Assembly (NCBI GenBank): GCA_036435485.1
Contig: CM071594.1
Location: 200,162,216 to 200,226,215 of the forward strand
Length of the DNA: 64,000 nucleotides
Reading direction: 5' to 3'
Source of the DNA: Saposhnikovia divaricata
Lineage: Eukaryota > Streptophyta > Magnoliopsida > Apiales > Apiaceae
In this document: positions 11,715 through 22,414 of the stretch, in pieces
Numbering within the stretch: the first letter of the stretch is position 1
How the letters are laid out: every line of letters starts with the position of its first letter
Position numbers and translations under genes: made by a program
Notes under the pieces: generated by a model
The model's input: only the letters and a program-made list of their open reading frames with translations
The model's database searches: none
Told to the model about the DNA's origin: nothing

Positions 11715-14096
11715 ATGTCTAAGAAGGATTATGGAGTAAAGATACCAGTTCTTGATAGAGAGAATTACTTTCACTGGAAAGTAAAAATGCGGCTACATCT
11801 CTTGTCTATTGATGAGGGTTTTGTGGATTGCATTGACAAGGGTCCTTACATTCCAATGAAGACTGCAACAAGTTGGCCTGGCTGAAGATGTGCCTGACAC
11901 TCTCATTCCCAAACCTGTTTCTGAATGGAGTCTTGAAGATATTGCAGAAGTCCACAAAGACAAAAAGACCATGAATATACTGTTCAATGGTCTAGAAACA
12001 GACATGGTTGACAATGTTCTGTACCACCTCCAAGGAAGTATGGGACACTGTTCAAACCCTTTGTGAAGGAACAGAACAGGTGAGGGAAAACAAGATGCAA
12101 CTGCTAATCCAACAGTATGAACACTTCCATTTTAAGAGTGGAGAAACATTGAATGATACATTTAGTAGATTTCAAAAGCTACTAAATGGTTTGAAACTGT
12201 ATGGAAGAATCTATCAAGTTAAAGATTCTAATCTCAAATTTCTGAGATCACTGCCCAAGGAATGGAAGCTAATGACTGTTTCTCTAAGAAACACTCAAGA
12301 GTACAAGACATTTACTCTTGAAAGGCTCTATGGAACTTTAAAGACATATGAGCTGGAAATGGAGCAGGATGAAGAGATTGAGAAGTCCCAAAAGAAAAGT
12401 GGGTCAGTTGCACTTGTTGCCAACTTGGAGCAGAAGGAGGAAAGGACAGAAGCTGCTTATTCTACACCAAACAAGGAGGTTTGTAAAGGTAGAGCAGAAT
12501 CAAGCAGGAGCAAGGAAAAGGTGTCTGAGGAATTGAATGTCCTTCAGCAGGATGAATTGGATGAGATAGATGAGCACTTAGCTTTTCTGTCTAGGAGATT
12601 CTCTAAGCTGAAATTCAAGAGCTCTGGGGTGGCCAAGCCATTTAACAAGGATTTTTCCACAAGCAACTATGTGGATAAATCCAAAATTAAATGCTACAAT
12701 TGTGGAATTGCTGGTCACATGATAAGTGAATGCAGGAAACCTAGATCTGAGAACAAGGGAAAGTCAACTGAGATTGGTGACTACAAGAAGAAATATTTTG
12801 ATCTTTTCAGGCAGAAAGGAAAGGCATTCTTGACCCATGAGTATGACTGGGCTGCTGATGACAATCATTCTGATGATGATGTTGAGTTTGTCAACCTTGC
12901 ATTGATGGCTGATTCTGGAGAGCAGGAAGCAAGTTCAGCTAGCAATCAGGTATTTTCTACTAATCTCTCTGAGCTCACCAAAGAGGAATGCAATAGTGTT
13001 ATAGATGAAATGTCTACTGAACTATATCACTTAAGTGTTACTCTTAAATCACTTACTAAAGAGAACAATAGGATTAAAGAGACTAATTTGTTTTTAAGTG
13101 ATAGAAATGCTGCTCTAGAAGCTCAATTTCTAGAATTTGAGAAAATGAGAGTTGATTGCAATAATGCTAAAAGTGAACTTGAAGCTTTGTTAAAAAGTGA
13201 ACTGATTTTAAAAGACCAGCTTGAAAAAGAACAAAGGGATAATTGCTAAATTTCAAAGCTGTAGGAATATTTCACAAAACATAATAGAAGTCCAGGGAAT
13301 AGAATCATTTATGAAGGATACCTGGACTCAAAAGAAAAAGGAGCTAGAACCTGGCCTTGAGGATCTAGAGACTATTTGTGAATCAACGGATAGTGATCAT
13401 CCGTTGACAGATGAACCATCAATAGATGAGAGGTATCCGTCGACTAACAAAAAGTTTGTTAGTAAGAAGGAACTCAAGAAACTGGATATTAAGTATGGTC
13501 CAGTCAACAAGAACTTTGTTAATGGTGAGAGTAGCCAAACCAAATCTAGTGGGAAGGCTGAGGCAGGTGATTTACATAACAAAAAGGCTGTTGGTAAATC
13601 AAATAATGAAAAGGTAGAAATTGAGGGTAAAAAGAAAAAGAACAGAAATGGTAAGATAGGCATCAACAAGAAAAACAATTATTCTCCTGACAAGTTTGCC
13701 CCTAGGAAAACTTGTAGTAATTGTAATAGTGTCAATCACCTATCTTCTAACAGTAAGATTGTTAACAAGGCTCCTGTTCATGTACCTCAAACAATACCAT
13801 GTATGCCTGGTTTGTATCAAAATGCTAGTTTTTCAAATCCATATGTGAACATGCCATATGTGCCTAATCCTTATTTTCAATCTGTGAATATGCCACAAAT
13901 GTCATGGAGCATTCCTAGCATGAATAATATGTATGCCAATTTTCCACAAATGCATGCATCAAATATTCATGCAAATAAGCATTTGTTAAACCCCATCACT
14001 CAAGCATCTACATCTAAGTTGAAGAATGCTAAGAGTGCAAAGTCAAAGGCTAACAAGAAAGGACCCAAGGAAGCTTGGGTACCAAAATCAACTTGA
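11715..14096 (+). pseudogene. Element A gag, broken by frameshifts
   Basis: The likely start is the ATG at 11715, followed by the copia gag opening with F-H-W-K-V-K-M. The frame ends at a TGA at 11883, continues one frame over from 11881 (AEDVPDTLIPKPVSEW), shifts again near 12015, and runs through the UBN2-type core (VWDTVQTLCEGTEQVREN) to a CCHC zinc knuckle CYNCGIAGHMISEC at about 12690-12735. Another shift near 13230-13250 leads into the C-terminal part. There a second knuckle is decayed (CSNCNSVNHL without the last cysteine). Gag proteins form the virus-like particle and package RNA. Two exact TCAACGGAT-type motifs lie at 13383 and 13399. The product would not be made intact. Confidence 0.85.
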
Positions 14097-14118
14097 TTTG
14101 TTTTTGGAATGTGTGCAG

Positions 14119-17100
14119 GGAAATAGAAGGAATCTATGGTACCTAGACAGTGGATGCTCTAGGCACATGATAGGAGATTCAACCCTGCTCACAGAGTTCA
14201 AGGAAGGAGCTGGCCCTAGAATTACCTTTGGAGATGACAGCAAAGGATATACTAAGGGATATGGCCTGATTTCAAAAGACAATGTCATCATTGAAGAAGT
14301 GGCTTTAGTTGAAGGTTTGAAGCACAATTTGCTGAGTGTCAGTCAGATTTGTGACAAAGACTATGAAGTAAAGTTCACAAAAGAAGCCTGTGTTGTTTCT
14401 GCCAAGGAAGACAACAAAGTGGTATTGATAGGTTTTAGAAAAGGAAATGTTTACATAGCTGACTTCAATTCAGCATGCTTAGAATCCATTACTTGTCTCT
14501 TCAGCAAAGCAAGTAAGGATGAGAGTTGGCTATGCCATAAGAAGCTGTCACATTTGAATTTTAAAGTTATGAATGATTTGGTAAGAAAGGATCTTGCTAG
14601 AGGAATCCCTCAATTGGAATTTATCAGAGATGGACTGTGAGATGCCTGCCAATTAGGGAAACAAAAGAAATCATCCTTCAAGAGCAAGACAGAGTCATCC
14701 ATTGTTAAGCCTCTTCAGTTGCTGCATATGGACTTATTTGGTCCAGTAAATGTCATGTCTATTTCTAAGAAGAAATACTGTCTGGTGATTGTAGATGATT
14801 TTTCTAAGTTTACATGGACCTTCTTCCTGCACTCCAAGGATTGTGCAATTGAAATCATCATCAATCACCTCAGAATACTAAACAATGGTTCTGAAGACAG
14901 AGTTCAAAGAATCAGGAGTGACAATGGTACTGAATTCAAGAATTCCACAATGAAGATTTTCTGTGAAGAAAATGGAATTGTCCATGAATTTTCTGCTGCC
15001 AGAACACCTCAACAAAATGGGGTTGTTGAAAAATGGGGTTGTTGAAAGGAAAAACAGAACTCTCATTGAAGCGGCTAGAACAATGTTAAGTGAATCAAGG
15101 TTACCAACATATTTCTGGGCTGAAGCTGTCAACACTGCATGCTTTACTCAGAATATTTCCTTGGTCAACCAAGCTAGAGGAATGACTCTTTATCAGTTGT
15201 TAACCAACAAGAAACCAACTTTAGCTTTCCTTCATGTCTTTGGATGTAAGTGTTTTGTGCTAAGGAATCATGGAGATAACTTGGGCAAATTTGAAGCAAA
15301 GGCAGATGAAGCTATTTTTGTTGGATATGCAGCAGGGAAAGCCTATAAAGTCTACAATCTAAGAACCAACATTGTTATGGAATCTGTACATGTTGTGTTT
15401 GATGATCAAAAGATTCTAGGTCTAAATGATGGAGGCTCCCATGAAAAGTTGGAATTTGAGAATGAAGGTGAAGGAAGAATGTACTATGATGATGATGAGG
15501 AAGATGAAGATCATGACCACAGAGATCCACCAAGAGTTGTTGTACCAACTAGAAGTGATGCTTACACTGGAAATGAAGCATCCGTTGACAGTCATTCTGG
15601 AGTATCCGTTGACAATATTAGAGATGCATCCGTTGACAGAGATTCTCAAGCATCCGTCGACAGGCAAAATGATGCATCCGTTGACAGTCAACTTCATAAT
15701 TCAGCAAGGACAACAAACTCAGGGGGAGTTTCTCAGGGTCAAAATTCAATGCTAAATCAACATGATCATGCTCATGAAAATGGAGCAACCTCATCAAGAT
15801 CAAACCTTCCACCTGCAAGAAAATGGACTAGAGATCATCCATTTAAGTTAATCATTGGTGAATCAAATTCAAGAGTCCAAACTAGAAGGGCCACTCAAGC
15901 AGAATGTCTATACAGTAGCTTCCTGTCTCAAGAGGAACCTAAGAAAGTGGAAGATGCCCTTCTAGATCCAGATTGGGTCTTAGCAATGCAAGAAGAGCTA
16001 AACCAATTTCAAAGAAATAAAGTATGGAAGCTTGTGCCCAAACCTGATGATAGAAGTGTCATAGGTACTAAATGGGTTCTCAAGAACAAGACAGATGAAA
16101 ATGGTATAATTGTGAGGAATAAAGGTAGATTAGTGGCAAAGGGCTATTCTCAAGAAGAAGGGATAGATTTTGATGAAACTTTTGCTCTAGTGGCAAGACT
16201 TGAGGCAATAAGAATCTTCCTAGCCTATGCAGCACATGCCAATTTCAAGGTCTATCAGATGGATGTCAAAAGTGCCTTTCTAAATGGGGAACTGGAAGAA
16301 GAGGTCTATGTCCATCAACCTCCTGGCTTTGAAGATCCAGAATTTCCAGAATATGTATATCTTCTCATGAAAGCACTTTATGGTTTGAAGCAAGCACCAA
16401 GAGCCTGGTATGACACTTTATCTCAATTTCTTTTGGAGAATCACTTCACTAGAGGTACAGTAGATAAAACCTTATTTCATAGGAATATCAATGGCTCTTC
16501 AATACTTGTTCAAATCTATGTAGATGATATTATTTTTGGGTCTATAGATGAGAAGCTTTGCAAAAGGTTTGCCAAACTTATGCAAAGTAGGTATGAAATG
16601 AGCATGATGGGTGAATTAACTTACTTTCTTGGCCTACAAGTAAAGCAAGTTAATGAGGGCATTTTCATAAGTCAAACAAAATATATTTATGATCTTTTAA
16701 AGAAATTTGACTTAATGGATTGTACCTCTGCAAAAACACCTATGGCCACTGCAACTAAGCTTGAGTTGAATACTAAGGAAAAGTCTGTGGACATCTCAGG
16801 CTATAGAGGCATGGTAGGTTCACTTCTATACCTAACAGCTAGTAGACCTGATACAATGTTTTCTACTTGTCTTTGTGCTAGATTTCAAGCTGACCCTAGA
16901 GAGTCTCACTTGATAGCTATTAAGAGAATTTTCAGGTATCTCAAGGGAACACCAAACCTTGGCATTTGGTACCCAAGAGAATCTGGTTTCGATCTAACTG
17001 GTTATTCAGATGCAGATTATGCAGGTTGCAGAGTTGATAGGAAAAGTACTACAGGTTCCTGCCAATTTCTAGGAAACAGGCTTGTTTCATGGTTCAGTAA

Positions 17101-17461
17101 GAAACAGAACTCAGTCTCCACTTCTACAGCTGAAGCTGAGTACATTGTTGCTGGAAGTTGTTGTGCACAGATTCTATGGATGAGAAATCAACTTATTGAC
17201 TATGGTCTAAAAGTTGAGAAGATTCCAATTTTCTGTGACAACAAAAGTGCTATTGCCATCACAGGGAATCTAGTGCAACATTTGAGAACCAAGCATATTG
17301 ACATCAAATACCACTTCATTAGAGAACATGTGATGAATGGTACAGTAGAAATGCACTTTGTGCCAAGTGAAATGCAGCTTGCAGATATCTTCACTAAGCC
17401 TCTTGATGAATCCACATTCACAAGATTGGTAGGTGAACTAGGTATGCTTAATTTGTCATAA
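14119..17461 (+). pseudogene. Element A pol: protease, integrase, reverse transcriptase, RNase H (broken)
   Basis: The domains, in copia order, are protease (WYLDSGCSRHM), GAG-pre-integrase (HKKLSHLNF), integrase (LHMDLFGPVN, IRSDNGTEF, TPQQNGVVE), RT (QMDVKSAFLNGELEEEVYV, IYVDDIIFGS) and RNase H (STAEAEYI, ADIFTKPL). Lesions are a TGA at 14638-14640 in the zinc-binding region and a 16-bp tandem duplication at 15016-15047 that shifts frame inside integrase. Downstream of that the frame is open to 17461. Between integrase and RT a linker repeats the peptide S-V-D-S/N/R, written each time as the motif ATCCGTTGA (15580, 15604, 15628, 15676, and a variant at 15652). The coding frame begins directly after an AG at 14117-14118. 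Confidence 0.92.
15016..15047 (+). repeat. 16-bp tandem duplication in element A integrase
   Basis: Two adjacent copies of AATGGGGTTGTTGAAA. Sixteen is not a multiple of three, so the frame shifts immediately after the conserved PQQNGVVE stretch. Confidence 0.9.
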
Positions 17462-17967
17462 TTCCTAGTGATATTTGATTTTACTGCATTGCAGATAGAA
17501 ATGTGTTTTGATTTACTTGAGAATTAAAAACTCTCAGAAAAATTTTCTTCAGAAATTTTGTCCAAGGCAAAATTATCTTATCAAAGGATATCCTTTTACC
17601 CGTTGATAGCATAAACACATTCCTAGATTTTCGTATATCAACGGATAACAGGTTATCCACGTCATCAACGGATAAACTGTTTCTCAACCGTTCATTTCAT
17701 ATCCGTTGATATACATATTTTCTTTTAAATATAACCGTTGGTAAACGTGTATCTGTATAGGACTGGTTATATTTATTTTCTTTTATTATTTGACAGTTAC
17801 TTTTGACCAATGGGTAATTACTTTTAATTATTTCATTTTCAATTCTTGAAAAGTATAAAAGGCTGTCTTGTACTCTCACATCTCACCTTTATCGACTTTC
17901 AAGATTCTCTTAAGTAAACTGCATCTTCTTCACAAAAACTCTCTGCAACAAAAGTTCAAACACTTCA
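17462..17967 (+). promoter_or_regulatory. Element A post-pol spacer with promoter-like sequence for the additional ORF
   Basis: Non-coding. Three exact copies of the element-specific motif lie at 17638, 17665 and 17701. A strong TATA box (TATAAAAGG, 17854-17862) is followed by a CT-rich leader (TCTCACATCTCACC) and the ATG at 17968. The spacing is that of an ordinary plant promoter, so the additional ORF may have its own transcript. Confidence 0.55.
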
Positions 17968-19020
17968 ATGGCGCTTATTGTTAAGATGATGTCTTCCACT
18001 GGGTTCACCTATGAGAAGAACAACTTCGCGGCCTATGTCGATACAGTGAATGCCCCAGAAGCTTATCACACCATGATGAATTTTGTAAAGAACTGTAAAC
18101 TTTCGTATGCTATGACTGCCACCACTCCTCTAATCCATGAGGTAATCGAAGAGGTGTGGGCATCTGCTGAGTTAAATGGCACAGACGGTACAATTGCTTT
18201 TTCCTTAAAGGGTAAAAACTATGTAGTTAACTCTGATGTGATAACTGCTTGTTTAAAATTGCCTGAGAATAACTGTCTGAAAGTACCCAGTGATGCTGAA
18301 ATAGTTGCCATGCTTAATTCCATAAATTATGCCCTTAGTACTGATAATTTAGGGAAAATTGTTAGGAAAGAGATGGTTAAAGAATGGAGTTATTTTTGTG
18401 ATGCCTTCATTAAAACTTTTTCAGGCAAAATTAGTAATTTTGATGTTGTTACCCATTCCATGCTAGTTATGTTGTGTATGCTTCTGATTGATAAATTCTA
18501 TAACTTTGGCACACTAGTCATGTATGAGATAGCAGCAAAATTAGGTAAAAAGGAAACTAGGAGCAAGAATATCTATTTTGCTAGATTTTTGATGCTCTTA
18601 GCACTGCATGTATATGAGAATGAGCTATCCATTGCTAACCCGGATAGCAAGTTCACATGTTTTGTTCAGGAGAAGAAAGTCTTAAGTGATTTAATTCGAA
18701 TGAACTCCAATGCAGGAGTACAATTGGTATATCTACCAATTGTTCAGGTAACTATTTCTAACCTTGAAACTCCTATCTCTAACCCCCAAAATTTCTTTGC
18801 CTTCCACAGTCACAATGGAGTCTGTAGTAGTGACCAAACAGGCTCCTACCCAAGTGACTAAAACAAAAGTTTCCAAACCAAAATCTAATAGACAAACCTC
18901 AGGTGCTTCTCAAAAAGCACCTGTTGCAAAAACTACCACAACTCTTGAGGGGAGTGTGAAGGAGGTAGTGAGTGGTGAGGGACAAGGTGCAAGCCCTAAG
19001 AATAAGGTAGGTGAGGAAAG
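17968..19020 (+). pseudogene. Element A additional ORF (aORF), N-terminal part, interrupted by element B
   Basis: The ATG at 17968 opens a 297-codon frame. It is related to the N-terminal part of element C's aORF: near the start both have F-x-x-x-N-x-A-A, P-E-A-(Y/F)-H, then a block with K-E-W-x-(Y/F)-F and F-x-F-G-x-L/Y-V-M. This resembles a domain usually annotated as a putative plant transposon protein; its function is unknown. A frameshift at about 18760-18830 moves the frame to one that runs into B's insertion site (E-E-S, 19012-19020). The ORF resumes after B at 29226. I see no signal peptide or membrane segment, so an envelope role is not supported. Additional ORFs of this kind are known in plant LTR elements. 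Confidence 0.7.
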
Positions 19021-20383
19021 TGAAACTCTATGATTTTGATGATCATACTTAGTAAGCAAGCTGGATTCCGCATTAGACTAATTTTGTTTTGCAGGATTAC
19101 TTCATATAAAATTTTATGAGAAAAACAGGGTAACTCAGCTAGCTGACAGTTCAACTCAGCAAGCTGGCTGGCAGTCTGTCCAGTTTCAAAGGATTCAAAT
19201 AAATGGTTTTATTATGCTTATAATTGCAAAAGTGGCATGAACGGTTTTTTATACATTAATAACATGATATAATTTCAAAAGTATATCTAAAACAATACTT
19301 TCTTAGAAAAAGGAATCTTTGAATTCTTTAATGTTCTTAAAAAGGCAACCCATGTGCTTACTTTCCAAGCATGCTCTTATTTAATATCATTTATGCTTTA
19401 TTCCATCCTCCACCATCTGTTGTCTTTGTTAAAGATTGTAAAGAATTACATGCACTCATTATCATATTCTTTCATATTCTTTATCTTCTTCAAGTTTCTC
19501 TCTAACGGTTTCTTTCATTCTTAAACATTCTTATCTCTCCATTACTAAACTAAATTATTTTCTGAGTAAGAATTATTGTTTAAACTGATTGTGAACGTTA
19601 GAAGTAGAATTAATGGAACAAATCTTGAAACGTGAGAAATGCTATTCAAGACCGTTACAAGTTTGCATCTTTAATTCTAGCTTCTTTACTTCACTATATA
19701 TACTTGTATGAATGTTCTTCACAGGTACGAACCAAGAGAAAAACATACAAGCAATATTCAAGTGTCAAGAAAACGACTCAGCACATATACTTCAAAAGAG
19801 CTCGTGTATTATATCATATATACAGTTTAGAGAGTTCAAATCTTTTGAGTTGTATTTATTTATTTCATCCTTGTATTGTTCAACTTGTAAAGTTGGTAGT
19901 TGCTGGTTTGTCAAGCTTGTGGAACCAGGGTTCAAGGAGCATTAGGCTAGAGAAGTTTATACTTGGTTTAGTATAGAGCTTAGAGAGCTGTGTTCAAGAA
20001 ACAAGGGGTTCCAGCTAGCTGCAGTCAGTAACTGGGTGATAAGGGAGATATATTATTGTGTCTTGTAATTGGATTTAATTGTGATCAATAATATATTCTC
20101 TTACCAAGTTGGTAAGGGACTAGGACGTAGACCATAGAAGATTAGGGGTCGAACCTAGCTAAAATTCTTGGTGTTCTTTAATTACTGCATTTTTGTCCTT
20201 CTGCATTGCATATCACAGCTAGCTGCTTATTTGTTAATCTGCCATATCAAGTTAAATCAGCTAGCTGCTTATTCACTAATTTATTGCATCCAGCTAGCTG
20301 CCAGAGTAAAATTTTAGACAGATTTTTTATTTGATCATTGTTAGTCATAACACCTATTCACCCCCCCTCTAGGTGTATTTTCA
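19021..20383 (+). repeat. 5' LTR of element B
   Basis: Starts TGAAACTC, ends TATTTTCA. Five exact copies of the 10-bp palindrome CAGCTAGCTG (19136, 20012, 20216, 20258, 20291) and one CAGCAAGCTG (19157). A TATA-like stretch CTATATATACTTG lies near 19694. The open frame at 19632-19976 has a near-identical twin in the 3' LTR and is not a gene. Confidence 0.93.
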
Positions 20384-20384
20384 T

Positions 20385-20397
20385 TTGGTATCAGAGC
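20385..20397 (+). other. Primer-binding site of element B
   Basis: TTGGTATCAGAGC directly after the LTR matches the initiator Met-tRNA 3' end. Confidence 0.85.
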
Positions 20398-20440
20398 TTT
20401 GGTATACTAATATTTCTGTAACAGGAAAAGTATCGATCAA

Positions 20441-22390
20441 ATGGCTGACAATTATCTAGAAGGCAGGTCGGATTATAAGGCTCCACTTCTCACTGGATCA
20501 GAGAACTATAGTTAGTGGAAATGCAGAATGGAGACTTATTTGTCCAAGAAACCTCTAGTTCTAAGAGTTGTGCAGAAAGGGAACTATGAATTTCTCAACG
20601 ACAAAAACGAACCAAAAGATGTTGATGATCTCACTCTCGATGAGATTATCAAGTGTGGCTATAATGGAGAAGCAAGAAACTCCATAATGAATGCACTTGA
20701 TCAATCTGAATATGACAAGGTATCCTCTCTAAAAACAGCAAAAGAAATGTGGGATGCTTTGGAATCCTATCATGAAGGTTCGAAAACTTTGAGAAAAGTT
20801 AAACTTAGCAAATTAATGAATGACTTCGGAAATTTCAAGCTCAAGAATGGTGAAACTATCAAAGAGAGCCAAGCAAGGTTTCAAATCACTATCAACACTC
20901 TGAAGAGACTTGGAAAAACCATTCCTCAAGATGAAATCAACATGAAAATTCTAAGTGCAGTTCCATTTATATTCGAAGCTAAAGTCACTGCATTGGAATC
21001 AAGTCCCTCCATTGATTATATGGATCATTTGGCCGTATTTGCAGAATTGGAACAATTTGAAAGCAAAATCAATAGTAGAAAGATGGAATCAGTCAAGGCT
21101 CCAGTTGAAAAGATGAAGAATTTAGCTTTGCATTCCAGTTGCAGCAAGCTGGATTCAGAATCAGAATCAGATTCTGATGAAGAATTAGCACTTTTATCCA
21201 GAAAAATCAAGAAGATGCTTGACTTAAGAAACAAGCTAAAGAAGGAGAAAGGTAGAGCTTCTGGAACAAAGAAAGATGTCAAAGAGGAAGCATGTTTTGA
21301 ATGTGGCAAGAAAGGTCACTACAAAAGAGACTGCTACAAGCTGAAAAATAAGCAGAAGCAGTTAGCTGCCTCTAAAGACAAAAAGAAAGCTAAGGCATTT
21401 TTGACATGGAGTGATGATGAAAATTCAGATTCTGATAATGAGTCAAGTGATGAGATGGTGAACCTAGCTCTTGTTGGTCTTGATGATGAGAATAATGCTC
21501 AAGGAATTTTTCAAGATGGCCTTGTAGATAGTGATGTCTCGGATTCGGATGACAACAATAGTGAGGTAAATTATTTTTCTGATATGTATTCTCATTCCTC
21601 AAAGTTAGATGAATTAACCATGCAGGATCATAGTAATCTATCAAATGAAGTGTTTGAAGAATTAAGATATGAGAATGATAAACTCAAAAAGAAAAATATT
21701 CAACTTAAGAAGATCATATCTGAGTTAATGGATGAGAAGACACCTGCTACAAATCATGCTCAAAAGCTTACTGATCTTAAGGCTGAGATATCCCAGCTTG
21801 AAGGGATAAACAAAGTTCTTGTCAAGAGAAATGATACACTTATGAAGGAACTCAGTGAGCTGAGAACAGAAATAGAGGCTCAAGATGCATGTTTAGAAGC
21901 ATTTAGTCCAAGGGAATCATGCTCAAGGGAAATATCTCAACAAGCTGAAAGAATCAAAGAATTGGAAACTGAAATCAAGGATCTCCAGAAAGGAATGGGA
22001 AAGTTCATTCAAGGAGAAGATACTCTCAAAACTATGATGAGATATGCAAAAGTTCCAATCGAAAGAGAAGGAGTTGGATCGGCTTCCAAAACACCTCTAA
22101 AGTATGATGGCAAACATGGAATCCCTTATGACTATGCCATGCCATGGAGAATCTGCCATAAATGTGGAAATAAAGGCCATTTGGCAAATCATTGCAAAAT
22201 TCAGAATGCCAACCCAGCTAGCTGGAACAGACAGACAGGTCACAGGCAGCTAGCTGACAGAACAGTTGGAACAAGAAATACAGCTTCTAAAGTGGTCCAA
22301 ATGTGGATCAAGAAATCTGATTTAAATGTTTTATATGTTCTATCAACTAACCATTCTGGACCCAAGAAAATATGGGTACCAAAACGTTGA
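20441..22390 (+). pseudogene. Element B gag (one nonsense codon)
   Basis: The ATG at 20441 opens MADNYLEGRSDYKAPLLTGS. A TAG at 20513-20515 then interrupts the conserved N-Y-S-x-W-K motif, and the frame is open from there to the TGA at 22388. It contains the UBN2-type core (AKEMWDALESYHEG), two CCHC knuckles (CFECGKKGHYKRDC near 21294, and CHKCGNKGHLANHC near 22155) and a coiled-coil-rich C-terminal third. The C-terminal tail contains two CAGCTAGCTG motifs (22215, 22247). It is about 650 codons long, which is long for copia gag but usual for this lineage. Confidence 0.88.
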
Positions 22391-22414
22391 GTTGGCTCTT
22401 TATTTGTTTTGTAG

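Noticed and set aside
19632..19976. 114-aa ORF repeated almost identically at 28468-28812
   Set aside because: Both lie inside the two LTRs of element B; LTR sequence, not a gene.
22376..22414. A 39-nt mini-intron (TGG|GTACC to TAG|) removing the gag stop in element B
   Set aside because: Too short for plant splicing, and element C lacks the GT donor. Only the conserved AG is kept as a candidate acceptor, with a donor further upstream.
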